Numbered from the stretch's first letter, positions 37,554-46,941 are shown. The stretch: 64,000 bases of DNA from Wolbachia pipientis (GCF_030373985.1 NZ_JAUCRB010000003.1:140173-204172); one strand, 5' to 3'. The notes: generated by a model from the sequence alone, not told the origin. Made by a program: numbers and translations.

Positions 37554-37621
37554 TATTTACTTTAGTTTTTTACCTAAATGTGTTATAATATAATATAGAG
37601 TAATGGTTTACTGGTAATTCT

Positions 37622-38014
37622 ATGAGTTATAATGAGAAAATTTTAGATCATTATGAGAATCCAAGGAATGTTGGTTCTCTGGATAAAAATGATCCAAATG
37701 TTGGCACTGGCCTGGTTGGCGCACCTTCGTGTGGCGACGTTATGAAATTACAAATAAAGGTCAACGATAAAGGTGTTATTGAAGATGCGAAATTTAAAAC
37801 TTTTGGTTGTGGCTCTGCTATTGCTTCAAGTTCCTTATTGACAGAAATGATAAAAGGCAAGACCATTAAAGATGTGACAAAGATAAAAAACACCCAGATA
37901 GTGGAAGAATTATCTTTGCCCCCGGTAAAGATACATTGTTCAGTGCTTGCTGAAGATGCTATAAAAGCTGCTATTCATGATTATCAAAGTAAACAAGGTA
38001 AGGATAATGGTTGA
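37622..38014 (+). CDS. iscU: Fe-S cluster assembly scaffold IscU
   Basis: IscU is the scaffold on which [2Fe-2S] and [4Fe-4S] clusters are built. The 130-residue protein has the three ligand cysteines at 37 (GAPSCGDVM), 63 (TFGCGSAIA) and 106 (KIHCSVLAEDA), the conserved Asp after Cys37, and the LPPVK motif (99-103) that the HscA chaperone binds. It opens the isc unit here; iscS and iscR are not in the window. Intergenic distance to iscA is 6 bases. Identification is firm. Confidence 0.97.
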   Translation: MSYNEKILDHYENPRNVGSLDKNDPNVGTGLVGAPSCGDVMKLQIKVNDKGVIEDAKFKTFGCGSAIASSSLLTEMIKGKTIKDVTKIKNTQIVEELSLPPVKIHCSVLAEDAIKAAIHDYQSKQGKDNG

Positions 38015-38020
38015 GAAGTT

Positions 38021-38425
38021 ATGAATAGATATCAAGGAGTAGATGCTGTAAAGAAAGATAAAAAATTTATCACTATAACTGCTAATGCAGTGGAAAGGAT
38101 GAGGTATTTATTGGAACGAAAACAACATACTAACCTTGAGAGATCAGAAGAAGCAATAGGAATAAGAGTGCTAATTAAACAAAAAGGATGTTCTGGTTTA
38201 AAATATGATATTGAATACGCATATGATATCCGTCCTTTAGAGTCGGTAATTGAAAAAAGCTGCAGTGATGGTCAAAAGGTTAAGGTGTTGATTGATCCAA
38301 AATCTATCATGTTCATACTTGGCTCTGAAATTGATTATGTAGAGGAGAAATTCTCGTCGGGTTTTGTTTTCAAGAATCCTAATGAAAAAGGGAAATGTGG
38401 TTGTGGAGAAAGTTTTTATGTCTAG
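38021..38425 (+). CDS. iscA: A-type Fe-S carrier IscA
   Basis: IscA-type proteins carry iron or [4Fe-4S] clusters to client enzymes. The 134 residues contain the first conserved cysteine in IKQKGCSGLKYDIEYA and the C-terminal pair in GKCGCGESFYV, the hallmark CGCG-SF end. The N-terminus has about 20 extra residues before the family core begins at ITITANAVERM. It overlaps the hscB start by 8 bases, so translation is likely coupled. Identification is firm at the A-type level; the IscA or ErpA distinction rests on its position between iscU and hscB. Confidence 0.95.
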   Translation: MNRYQGVDAVKKDKKFITITANAVERMRYLLERKQHTNLERSEEAIGIRVLIKQKGCSGLKYDIEYAYDIRPLESVIEKSCSDGQKVKVLIDPKSIMFILGSEIDYVEEKFSSGFVFKNPNEKGKCGCGESFYV

Positions 38426-38876
38426 CAACTATTTTACATTGTTTGAAATTGAACCAACTTTCAACATTAGCTTTGATGAGCTAGAGAAAAAGTATATTGA
38501 GTTAAGCAAAACTGATATAAATGAAGAGCAGTCCAAAAACATGGAAAATATCAATAAAGCTTATCAGGTATTAAAGTCACCGCTAAAACGTGCTGAGCAT
38601 TTGCTGGGTCTTTTTGGTGTAAAAAATCAAGAAGATCATCTAAGTTCTGAGGTATTAAATGAATCTATGGAAATAAGAGAGTACTTATTAGACTGCGACG
38701 ATCTACAATTTGCACGCAGGATGATTGATGAAAAGGTAAAAGATTGCATTGAAAACTTAACTAAAACTTTCGCTACAAAAAATTTTGATGAAGCTGCGAT
38801 GCAAGTTTTAAGATTGAAATATTTATTTAAGTCATTTGAGGAGGTAAAGAGAAGTGCGACCGATTCAAATTTCTGA
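38418..38876 (+). CDS. hscB: Co-chaperone HscB without a visible HPD motif
   Basis: HscB is the J-domain partner that brings IscU to HscA and stimulates its ATPase. From ATG 38418 the 152-residue protein begins MSSNYFTLFEIEPTFNIS, like other HscB proteins, and the SPLKRAEHLLGLFG helix and C-terminal IscU-binding helices align well. Between helices II and III, where the family has an HPD tripeptide (YHPDKF in E. coli), this protein reads YIELSKTDINEEQ, so HPD is absent. HPD is essential for stimulating Hsp70 ATPases. Position between iscA and hscA leaves little doubt on identity. The end overlaps hscA by 23 bases. Confidence 0.88.
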   Translation: MSSNYFTLFEIEPTFNISFDELEKKYIELSKTDINEEQSKNMENINKAYQVLKSPLKRAEHLLGLFGVKNQEDHLSSEVLNESMEIREYLLDCDDLQFARRMIDEKVKDCIENLTKTFATKNFDEAAMQVLRLKYLFKSFEEVKRSATDSNF

Positions 38877-40647
38877 ACCAAGTAAATCACATTCAGATGA
38901 AGTAGTATTTGGTATAGACCTTGGTACCACCAATTCTTTAATTGCCGTGGTCAATCAAGCTGGCAACTTGGAGATATTTAAAGATGAGTGGGGAAGAGAG
39001 CTACTACCTTCCGTTATTTCATATGAAAATAACATATTGAAAACTGGCTACGATGTCAGCTCAAATGCAATTTACTCGATAAAACGTTTAATGGGTAAGA
39101 GTGTTAAAGATCTGAGTAAAGAAGATATCAATTTTGAAATAGATAACGAAAGTGAAAAAGTTATTAGAGTAAAATGCGCAAAGGAAAAATATCTTACTCC
39201 TGTTGAAATTTCTGCTGAGATATTAAAAGCTTTATGTGAGAAAGTAAAAAAGTCCACAGGGATGGAAGTAAGAAAAGCAGTGATTACTGTGCCAGCCTAC
39301 TTTGACAATTCAGCACGTAATGCGACCAAATATGCAGCAAAATTAGCTGGCATAGAAGCTCTTCGCCTTGTTAATGAGCCAACCGCTGCAGCGCTTTCTT
39401 ACTCGATTGAAAAGAATAATAATAGTGGAATATATGCAGTTTATGACCTCGGTGGTGGAACATTTGATATTTCGATATTAAAGTTGCACCGGGGAGTGTT
39501 TCAAGTCCTTGCGGTTGGTGGTGATACTAAACTTGGTGGAGATGATTTTGACCATCTGCTAAGCTTTATTGTGCTTGATAAATATAGAGAAAAGGTAAGT
39601 TTAAACAAAGAGTCAACAATACACCTTAATGTAATTCCAGTGAGTAACGCTGGAATCTCTAATGTGCGTACTGTGAAGGAATATCTGAGTGAAGATACTG
39701 TAGGTACTTTTAAATTCAACATTAATGGTGAATTGTTTGAATGCGAAATTACTAGAGCAGAATTCGAACAAGCAATCAATCCCCTAGTTAATAAGACTAT
39801 CAGTATAGTCACTCGTACTATGAGTGACATAGATCTTAATATTGATGATATAAAAGGAATAATTTTAGTTGGTGGTGCAACTAGGATACCATTAGTTCGC
39901 AGTTCACTAGTCAAACTTTTTGGAAATAAAGTACTAAATGATGTAGATCCGGATAAAGCAGTTGCCATTGGGGCAGCTATGCAGGCCCGTGATTTAACTT
40001 CGAGCTCAAAGGATAGGAACATTCTCCTGGATGTTCTACCTTTATCGCTTGGCATAGAAACTATGGGGGGGATAGTTGAAAAAATCATACCAAGGAATAC
40101 GCCACTGCCAGTTTCAGAAACAAAAGAGTTTACAACTTACGTTGATGGACAAACAGCAATGAAAATTCACGTTTGTCAGGGAGAACGTGAAATGATAGAA
40201 GATAATAAATCTCTAGCACAGTTTGAACTAAAAGGTATACCGTCACTACCTGCAGGTTCTGCAAGAGTTGAAATAGAATTTACAGTTAGCGTTGATGGGA
40301 TATTAACTGTTACTGCAAGAGAAAAAACTACTGGAATCGAACAGACAGTTGAAATAAATTCAAGTTTTGGCTTAAGTGAAGCTGATATTCAAGGTATGGT
40401 TAACCAGTCAATCAACAACTTTGATGAAGATATGAAGACTCGTTCCCTTGCAGAAGCTAAAATCAACGGAAGTAAACTCGTACATTTAGTTGAAAGCTAT
40501 AATGACCTTTCGACTAACCAAAAGTTGAAACCTATACTGCAAAACGCAAAAAATGCTTTACAAGGAAATGACTTAGGCAAAATTAATAACGCTATTGCTG
40601 AGTTGGAAAATTCCTCTTTAGAGTTGTGTGAATTAACGAATAGGTAA
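38854..40647 (+). CDS. hscA: Hsp70-type chaperone HscA
   Basis: HscA helps release Fe-S clusters from IscU. The 597 residues begin at GTG 38854; the ATPase domain starts FGIDLGTTNSLIAVVNQ, followed by VITVPAYFDNSARNAT, YDLGGGTFDISILKL and ILVGGATRIPLVR. The substrate domain contains VLPLSLGIETMGG. A palindromic element is read in frame at about residues 260-270 (NVIPVSNAGISNV), within subdomain IIB, without disrupting the flanks. The gene overlaps hscB and ends 4 bases from the convergent lepB. Identification is firm. Confidence 0.95.
   Translation: MRPIQISEPSKSHSDEVVFGIDLGTTNSLIAVVNQAGNLEIFKDEWGRELLPSVISYENNILKTGYDVSSNAIYSIKRLMGKSVKDLSKEDINFEIDNESEKVIRVKCAKEKYLTPVEISAEILKALCEKVKKSTGMEVRKAVITVPAYFDNSARNATKYAAKLAGIEALRLVNEPTAAALSYSIEKNNNSGIYAVYDLGGGTFDISILKLHRGVFQVLAVGGDTKLGGDDFDHLLSFIVLDKYREKVSLNKESTIHLNVIPVSNAGISNVRTVKEYLSEDTVGTFKFNINGELFECEITRAEFEQAINPLVNKTISIVTRTMSDIDLNIDDIKGIILVGGATRIPLVRSSLVKLFGNKVLNDVDPDKAVAIGAAMQARDLTSSSKDRNILLDVLPLSLGIETMGGIVEKIIPRNTPLPVSETKEFTTYVDGQTAMKIHVCQGEREMIEDNKSLAQFELKGIPSLPAGSARVEIEFTVSVDGILTVTAREKTTGIEQTVEINSSFGLSEADIQGMVNQSINNFDEDMKTRSLAEAKINGSKLVHLVESYNDLSTNQKLKPILQNAKNALQGNDLGKINNAIAELENSSLELCELTNR
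39634..39656. repeat. Palindromic element inside hscA
   Basis: ATTCCAG, nine bases (TGAGTAACG), CTGGAAT. It differs little from the copy in mnmG and is read in frame as IPVSNAGI. The surrounding protein is normal HscA. Confidence 0.6.
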
Positions 40648-40651
40648 AGTT

Positions 40652-41398
40652 TTACACAACTTTATGTAATATCCTGTTCAATCTAAGAGCAATAGGTATT
40701 CTGAAATTAAATGGCAACCAATCGACCTTCCATAATTTAAACGATAAACCAACTATACTTACACGCCCAATTATATTTTCCATTGGTACAAAACCAATTT
40801 CAGGGAATCTACTATCAAAAGAATTGTTTCTGTTGTCTCCCATAACAAAAAATTGATCGTTAGGTACATAATAAACCGGAGTGTTATATGATAGCTTATT
40901 AGAAACATTATCTATTAAAATCTCATGTTTCTTACCACCAGGAAGTGTTTCTATATACCTTGGTATGCTGTAGTTCAATTCGTAATCAAAGAAACTTCCA
41001 ATTTGCTTTCGTTTTACTTTCTGATAGTTTAGGTATAACTCTCCCTCTATCATTTGCACTTTGTCACCTGGTATTCCTATTACTCGCTTAACAAATCTGA
41101 TGCTGTCGTTTCTTGTAGGTTTGAAAACTATTATGTCACCACGTTTTGGAGGAGTATAAAAGATCCTGCTGCTAAAGATGTTTGGAGAAAATGGAAAGGA
41201 GTGCTTACTGTAACCATATGAGTATTTATTGGTAAAAATATAATCTCCTTCAAGTAAGGTGCTTTTCATCGAACCAGAAGGTATATGAAATGGTTCAAAT
41301 AAAAAACTACGTATTGATAATGCAATCAGCAGTAAAAAAAGCAATGAAGATAAAAATCTTCCTGTTCTTATCACCCAGTTTTGACTTAGCTTCTCCAA
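40652..41398 (-). CDS. lepB: Signal peptidase I
   Basis: LepB removes signal peptides from exported proteins at the outer face of the inner membrane. The 248 residues have one N-terminal membrane anchor (FLSSLLFLLLIALSIRSFLF), the catalytic Ser in IPSGSMKSTLLEGD (Ser43), the catalytic Lys in IRFVKRVIGIPGD (Lys104) and the conserved MGDNRNNSFDSR box. Length and order are normal. Clients here include the fourth VirB6 (signal cleaved after VFA) and the small secreted protein at 11662. It is convergent with hscA; a short dyad spanning both stop codons (40645-40664) could terminate both. Confidence 0.96.
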   Translation of the reverse strand: MEKLSQNWVIRTGRFLSSLLFLLLIALSIRSFLFEPFHIPSGSMKSTLLEGDYIFTNKYSYGYSKHSFPFSPNIFSSRIFYTPPKRGDIIVFKPTRNDSIRFVKRVIGIPGDKVQMIEGELYLNYQKVKRKQIGSFFDYELNYSIPRYIETLPGGKKHEILIDNVSNKLSYNTPVYYVPNDQFFVMGDNRNNSFDSRFPEIGFVPMENIIGRVSIVGLSFKLWKVDWLPFNFRIPIALRLNRILHKVV

Positions 41399-41527
41399 CT
41401 TTTACAACTTTGTTTTTCTTATAAATTTAAGCTTATTATAACAGGTAAACTAAAAAGTGGTAATGTGAAATTTTACTCGTAGACGTTTTTTCTCTTTTAA
41501 AAAGGCTAAGACAAGCTCTTAAATAAA

Positions 41528-42290
41528 TTAGGTAAAGTTCTTGCAAATACCAGCTTCCAAAATATCGTCATTTCCTAAATAATTTAGTTGTGCTAGGTTC
41601 ATTGCGATTATCTTTCCTTTAGGGTTACGCTTTTTATAAAAAGCAAGGAACCCAAGTCGATCACTATCAAGCCCACAAGTGACAACGGAATCAATTTGCT
41701 TCAAATGTTCCGGTTTGAAGTTATTTCTTAACCAACTAAAGTTCATTTTACCACTCGTATTTCCTAATGGCTCAATCCCTGAACGTTGATAAAGTAAATC
41801 TACATTTTCAGTTAGCAGCTGCCAATTTTTGAGTAAAACTATATTTTTTATTACATAGTGAGCTGAGGTTAGCATGCCATAGAAACAAGCTTTGTAGAAA
41901 TTGTCTATAATTTTCGAAAACTTCTCTGGTTCTTTGAGAATTTTATGTATAAGTGCAACAACATCTTCTTGTTTTAAGTTGCGATCATAAAAAGCTCGCC
42001 AAATTGTTTATTAAGCTCAAATACATCTGATACTACTGGTGCTGATATTTCAGCGCTAGTGTAAAAAACTACATTCTTATTATTGATAAGTTTAGCAATT
42101 TGTAATGCTGATAATTTGTTTGGAATTGCATTTTGTACGTATAAAAATTGAGTAAAACAAGAGGTATTGTTTTATCCTTTGCTACTTGGTCTTTTGCTAC
42201 TAACTACACAACCATATTCATGATTCTTTTGTGCTTCTTTATCATTAAGCAAGACATTTTCTTGCTTTGTTAATTCTTTGATTAAGTTTT
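41528..42290 (-). pseudogene. Decayed Sir2-family (NAD-dependent deacylase-like) gene
   Basis: Three recognisable Sir2 elements occur in order on the minus strand. KNVVFYTSAEISAPVVSDV (around 42040-42090) corresponds to the N-terminal NAD-binding GAGIS segment, here altered to SAEIS. LLTENVDLLYQRSGI (around 41780-41830) corresponds to the TQNIDxLxxRAG motif. DSVVTCGLDSDRLGF and KIIAMNLAQLNYLGNDD (41560-41700) correspond to the C-terminal Rossmann part. The last 115 residues form an open frame (41875-41528), but the upstream part needs frame changes and stop read-through; a further stretch to about 42290 reads ELTKQENVLLNDKEAQKNHE and then a stop. The GAG motif is also mutated, so I call it a pseudogene. 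Confidence 0.7.
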
Positions 42291-42747
42291 CCACTTTTCA
42301 AGGATAGTTGAAACCCTGGTTTGCTATTTCCGGAGTTTACACAGAAATATCCAACATCATCTCACATATCTTTGTCCCCTGTTCTCTTTAGGTAAAGAAC
42401 ATGCTACTTTTTTTATCTATTATTCTATTCATAACTTCTATAGGGACTTGTGTGGGGCCTGCAGTAGAATATTCTCTGCGTAGTAAACACTTGTACTAAA
42501 AATTAGCAAGATTAAATACTTTTTTGCTTGTAGAAAATAATGAATCATTTATGCTATTTGACAACCTCGACTCTATTATAAACACTAAATAAGTAAGTTA
42601 GCCTTTTCAATTAAGGGACTTTTACAAAATTTTGAAAAGTTATTTTACACATAAATCTAGATTGGAGCTTTACTGTGACTCAACTATTTATTGACTTCAT
42701 GACAATAGTCACTTTAAATTAGTAACTATTGTTGCAGTAAAGTATCA
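42291..42747. other. Intergenic region upstream of nuoJ
   Basis: Beyond the Sir2 remnant I see no gene. The last 50 bases hold a hairpin close to the nuoJ start. The promoter for the nuoJ-ccmE run probably lies here. Confidence 0.4.
42702..42732 (+). promoter_or_regulatory. Hairpin 15 bases before the nuoJ start
   Basis: ACAATAGT (42702-42709) and ACTATTGT (42725-42732) pair perfectly; after one C-A mismatch two more pairs form, leaving a 9-base AT-rich loop. It lies where the ribosome binds nuoJ mRNA or at an operator, and there is no T tract, so a terminator is unlikely. Confidence 0.35.
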
Positions 42748-43335
42748 ATGTCTTTTTTCTTTTATTTTTATGCAATTCTTGGTATCTTATCTGCTGTCTG
42801 TGTGATTAGCGTAAGGAATCCTGTACATGCAGTATTATTTTTAATTTCCACATTTGTTAACTCTACAGTTCTTTTCATCCTCCTTGGAGCTGAGTTCATT
42901 GCTATGATGGTGCTGATAGTATACATCGGTGCGGTTACAGTGTTATTTCTCTTTGTAGTTATGATGCTCGATGTTGACTATATAAGGTTACGCCAGGGTT
43001 TTACAAAGCATTTAACTCTCAGTGCTATATTATGTGCTGTGTTTTTTCTAATTATTAGCTTTGTAATACGTGGCTCAGCGTTGAATATAAGCAATGTTAT
43101 AAACTATAATGCCAATAATGTGAAAGCTATCGGTAATTTGCTCTATACTGACTGTATGTATGCTTTTCATCTTTCTGGTATTCTGCTACTTGTTGCAGTT
43201 GTTGGTGCAATTGCTCTTACTTTGCAGGATAAGAAAAAGAGAATTAAGAGACAGAATGTATTAAAGCAATTGACGCAATCTTCATCTGTAAAATTAGTTA
43301 AGGCTAAATTTGGAAAAGGAGTAGAATGGAAATAG
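42748..43335 (+). CDS. nuoJ: NADH-quinone oxidoreductase subunit J
   Basis: NuoJ (ND6 family) is a membrane subunit of complex I near the quinone-to-proton coupling path. The 195 residues have five hydrophobic spans; [15 protein letters not shown] and [20 protein letters not shown], containing the conserved Glu, are diagnostic. The C-terminal 35 residues are basic and hydrophilic. It overlaps nuoK by 10 bases and begins a run of five nuo genes; the peripheral-arm genes are not in the window. Identification is firm. Confidence 0.96.
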   Translation: MSFFFYFYAILGILSAVCVISVRNPVHAVLFLISTFVNSTVLFILLGAEFIAMMVLIVYIGAVTVLFLFVVMMLDVDYIRLRQGFTKHLTLSAILCAVFFLIISFVIRGSALNISNVINYNANNVKAIGNLLYTDCMYAFHLSGILLLVAVVGAIALTLQDKKKRIKRQNVLKQLTQSSSVKLVKAKFGKGVEWK

Positions 43336-43634
43336 GATTAAATCATTTTTTGATAGTTGCTGCTATTTTGTTCACTATTGGAGTGTGCGGTGTTTTCATT
43401 AACCGTAAGAGCATAATCAATATACTGTTATCAATAGAAATATTACTCCTGGCAATCAACATCAATCTAGTTGCTTTTTCTGCTTTTATGAATGATATAG
43501 TTGGGCAAATTTTTGTCATGTTTGTTTTAACTGTTGCAGCGGCAGAGTCAGGAGTTGGGCTTGCAATATTGGTTGTATATTATAGAAACCGTGGCAACAT
43601 AGATGTCGAACGAGCGAACTTAATGAAAGAATGA
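43326..43634 (+). CDS. nuoK: NADH-quinone oxidoreductase subunit K
   Basis: NuoK (ND4L family) is a three-span antiporter-like subunit of complex I. The 102 residues include [15 protein letters not shown] with the conserved Glu in span 2 and the typical [20 protein letters not shown] with the Glu in span 3. Length is normal. It overlaps nuoJ by 10 bases and precedes nuoL by 4. Identification is firm. Confidence 0.97.
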   Translation: MEIGLNHFLIVAAILFTIGVCGVFINRKSIINILLSIEILLLAININLVAFSAFMNDIVGQIFVMFVLTVAAAESGVGLAILVVYYRNRGNIDVERANLMKE

Positions 43635-43638
43635 AGGT

Positions 43639-45495
43639 ATGATGGATATACTGAAATTAATAGTGTTTTTGCCACTATTTGGTTCGTTATTTGCAGCGTT
43701 TTTTAGAAAAGATATTTTTAGTCAGTTAATTACAACTGTAGGAATTGGAATATCTGCAATTTTATCTTGGTATGTGTTTCTCACCTTTGCTGAAAACTAT
43801 CATTTAGTTTTGTTTCCTTTATTTTCATTAAGTGTATTAAAAGTAAATTGGGCAATTAGCATAGATGCTTTCTCATCTTTAATGCTGATTGTTATTACAA
43901 CTGTTTCGCTGGTAGTTCACCTATATTCTATTGGTTATATGGAGCATGATAAGGGAAGACCGAGGTTTTTTTCTTATTTATCGCTGTTTACGTTTTGCAT
44001 GATTGTGCTGGTTGTGAGTGACAATTTCGTGCAGCTTTTCTTTGGCTGGGAAGGGGTTGGCTTGTGCTCTTATTTACTCATAGGGTTTTGGTTTCAAAAG
44101 TATTCTGCGAACAATGCAGCATTCAAAGCATTTGTTGTAAATAGAGTAGGGGACTTTGCACTATTAATTGGAATTTTTCTTATTTATTATACATTTCATT
44201 CTTTGAAATTTACTGAAGTTTTTGACACAGCTGATCTTCTTGGTGCGCAGAACATTAAGGCATTCTGCTGTGAGTTTAAAATAATTCATATAATATGTGT
44301 GTTGCTATTTGTCGGCTGTATGGGAAAGTCTGCTCAGCTTGGACTTCATGTTTGGTTGCCAGATGCGATGGAAGGGCCAACTCCTGTGTCTGCACTTATT
44401 CACGCGGCAACGATGGTGACGGCAGGAGTGTTTTTAGTAGCAAAATGTTCTCCATTGTTTGAACTATCAAGTGTGACACGAGAATTAATAGTTATTGTTG
44501 GTGCACTCACTGCTTTTTTTGCAGCTACTGTTGCGATTACTCAGAATGATATAAAGAAAATAATTGCTTATTCAACCTGCAGTCAACTTGGTTATATGTT
44601 CATGGCATGTGGCCTTTCTGCTTACAATGTTGCTATTTTTCATTTAATGACGCACGCTTTTTTTAAAGCTCTACTATTTCTTGGTGCAGGTAATGTAATT
44701 CATGCAATGCATCATGAACAAAACATTCAAAGGATGGGGAATTGCTGGAAAAAAATCCCTTACACTTACACTTTTATGTGGGTTGGGTCTCTTGCACTTT
44801 CTGGGATATTTCCATTTGCAGGTTTTTATTCAAAGGACTTGATAATTGAGCATGCTTATAGTGCAAGTAGTTTTGCCTTTATAATAAGCTTAGCTGTTGC
44901 GTTCTTTACAGCATTTTACTCTTGGAGGTTATTACTTCTTGTGTTTCATAGCCAAAGACAAAGTAAAGTTAATATACACGATGCACAAAAGATTATGCTT
45001 ATGCCCCTATTGATACTTGCTTTTGGATCGGTGTTTTCTGGAACATGGGGAGCAGATATTTTGAATATAACTAGTAATGAATTTTGGAAATCAAGTTTAG
45101 TGGTTGTTGATGAGCATGAAGTTCATAGTTTCTTTATAAAATTACTACCGACCTTGGCAAGCCTAAGTGGGATAGCACTTGCGTTTCTGGTTTACTACTA
45201 TCAAAAATTTAAGCAAATTGAAAGTAAGCTTTTACTTAAATTTTTGCAGAATAAATGGTACTTTGATAAGATATATGAGTTTGTCATAATTGCACCGATG
45301 AAGTTTATTTCTAGGCTTCTATGGAAGTTTGATGTTAAGGCTATTGATTCATTTGGGCCAAATGGTGTTGTAAGGTTGGTTAATGAATGTTCAAAGGGTT
45401 CTATAAAGTTACAGACTGGTTATATATTTGATTATGCATTTATTATGTTTGTTACTTTGATAATCGGTGCCTTGTATATTATTGGAATTAAATAA
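43639..45495 (+). CDS. nuoL: NADH-quinone oxidoreductase subunit L
   Basis: NuoL (ND5 family) is the distal proton-pumping subunit with the long lateral helix. It has 618 residues and about 15 spans. Key segments are LFFGWEGVGLCSYLLIGFWF (conserved Glu), HVWLPDAMEGPTPVSALIHA and KKIIAYSTCSQLGYMFMACG. Two ATGs lie in tandem (43639 and 43642); the GAAGG ribosome site at 43633-43637 fits the second one better. It is 4 bases after nuoK and 3 before nuoM. Identification is firm. Confidence 0.97.
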   Translation: MMDILKLIVFLPLFGSLFAAFFRKDIFSQLITTVGIGISAILSWYVFLTFAENYHLVLFPLFSLSVLKVNWAISIDAFSSLMLIVITTVSLVVHLYSIGYMEHDKGRPRFFSYLSLFTFCMIVLVVSDNFVQLFFGWEGVGLCSYLLIGFWFQKYSANNAAFKAFVVNRVGDFALLIGIFLIYYTFHSLKFTEVFDTADLLGAQNIKAFCCEFKIIHIICVLLFVGCMGKSAQLGLHVWLPDAMEGPTPVSALIHAATMVTAGVFLVAKCSPLFELSSVTRELIVIVGALTAFFAATVAITQNDIKKIIAYSTCSQLGYMFMACGLSAYNVAIFHLMTHAFFKALLFLGAGNVIHAMHHEQNIQRMGNCWKKIPYTYTFMWVGSLALSGIFPFAGFYSKDLIIEHAYSASSFAFIISLAVAFFTAFYSWRLLLLVFHSQRQSKVNIHDAQKIMLMPLLILAFGSVFSGTWGADILNITSNEFWKSSLVVVDEHEVHSFFIKLLPTLASLSGIALAFLVYYYQKFKQIESKLLLKFLQNKWYFDKIYEFVIIAPMKFISRLLWKFDVKAIDSFGPNGVVRLVNECSKGSIKLQTGYIFDYAFIMFVTLIIGALYIIGIK

Positions 45496-45498
45496 AAA

Positions 45499-46941
45499 GT
45501 GTTGTTACTTAGTATATTCTTGCTTCCACTAATAGGAGCATTGATTTTATCTCTAATCAAGGTTAATCATAAATCTATATACCTAAGGTTCATCTCTCTA
45601 TTTTGTGCTGTACTTCCACTTCTGCTTAGCATTGTAGCTTGTGTAAAGTTTGATTATAACAGCGCAGACTTTCAGTTTGTCAGCTACCTAATTAAAAATA
45701 TAGGAATAGGAGTAGATGGTATATCGTTGCTCTTCCTTTTGCTTACAACTTTCTTGTTTGCTATTTGTATACTCTACAATTGCAAAATGAGTTATAAGAC
45801 TCTTAAACCATATATGGCATTGTTTTTGCTGCTTGAGAGTTTTATAGTCGGGTTCTTTATTTCGCTGGATGCTATAAGCTTTTACGTGTTCTTCGAAGCT
45901 GTTTTAGTACCAATGTTCTTTATTATTGGCATCTGGGGAGGAAAACAAAGGATATATGCAGCATTTAAGTTGTTTCTCTATACACTGACTGGTTCACTAT
46001 TGTTTTTGCTTGGGTTGGTATACATTTATAATGTCTTTGGAACGTTTGATATACAGAAATTAGCCACATTAATGCCAAGACTTGATTTTGGAGTGCAGTC
46101 ATTACTATGGGTTGCATTTTTTGTTTCTTTTGCGATAAAAGTGCCAATGTTTCCATTTCACACTTGGCTTCCTGATGCACATGTGCAATCACCAACTTCT
46201 GGATCTGTGATTTTAGCTGGCTTGCTTATTAAAATGGGAGGGTACGGCTTTTTAAGATTTTCTATTCCAATGCTTCCTCAGGCAAGCTTGTATTTTTCAA
46301 ATTTTGTTGTTGTGCTCAGCATTATTGCAGTAATATATGCTTCACTAGTTGCTTTTGCTCAAGATAATATAAAGAGGTTAATAGCTTATTCTTCAATAGC
46401 ACATATGGGGGTCGTTACTGCTGGCCTCTTTTCATTTTGTGAGGAGGGAGTGCTTGGTGCTATATTTCAGATGATTAGTCATGGTCTTATTTCTGCTGCT
46501 TTATTTTTATGCGTCGGGATGCTATATACTCGAACTGGAACTTTGGAGATTGCAAAGTACTTTGGCATAGTAAACATGATGCCAAAATTTGGTTTTATGT
46601 TCATTTTATTTTCAATGGCTTCAATAGGACTACCAGGAACGTCTGGGTTTATAGGTGAGTTTTTGGCTATGATAGGAATGTTTGAGAGCATAAGATTTTT
46701 TACAGGGTTTATCGCACTTGGCACTGTTTTAAGCGCAGTTTATATACTAAATTTATGTAAACAAACAATATGGGGGGTTAGCTATTCTAAATTGTTGAAT
46801 AATCTTTTGGATAGCATAGAATTTTCTGTCTTAATTCTGCTTGCAGTGTTTGTTATTATGCTTGGGTTTTACCCAACTCTTGCACTCAGTTATTTGAAGC
46901 CATGCATAGCAAATTTATTAATCAAATATAATACTCTATGA
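45499..46941 (+). CDS. nuoM: NADH-quinone oxidoreductase subunit M
   Basis: NuoM (ND4 family) is a proton-pumping membrane subunit. The 480 residues start at GTG 45499. Typical segments are FYVFFEAVLVPMFFIIGIWG (conserved Glu), FHTWLPDAHVQSPTSGSVIL and NIKRLIAYSSIAHMGVV. It shares four bases (ATGA) with nuoN, indicating translational coupling. Length is slightly short compared with about 500 in relatives, but no motif is missing. Identification is firm. Confidence 0.97.
   Translation: MLLLSIFLLPLIGALILSLIKVNHKSIYLRFISLFCAVLPLLLSIVACVKFDYNSADFQFVSYLIKNIGIGVDGISLLFLLLTTFLFAICILYNCKMSYKTLKPYMALFLLLESFIVGFFISLDAISFYVFFEAVLVPMFFIIGIWGGKQRIYAAFKLFLYTLTGSLLFLLGLVYIYNVFGTFDIQKLATLMPRLDFGVQSLLWVAFFVSFAIKVPMFPFHTWLPDAHVQSPTSGSVILAGLLIKMGGYGFLRFSIPMLPQASLYFSNFVVVLSIIAVIYASLVAFAQDNIKRLIAYSSIAHMGVVTAGLFSFCEEGVLGAIFQMISHGLISAALFLCVGMLYTRTGTLEIAKYFGIVNMMPKFGFMFILFSMASIGLPGTSGFIGEFLAMIGMFESIRFFTGFIALGTVLSAVYILNLCKQTIWGVSYSKLLNNLLDSIEFSVLILLAVFVIMLGFYPTLALSYLKPCIANLLIKYNTL

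Noticed and set aside
40645..40664. Dyad TAAAGTT...AACTTTA across the hscA and lepB stops as bidirectional terminator
   Set aside because: The stem is short and AT-only apart from one pair, and there is no clear T tract; mentioned under lepB but not listed as a feature.
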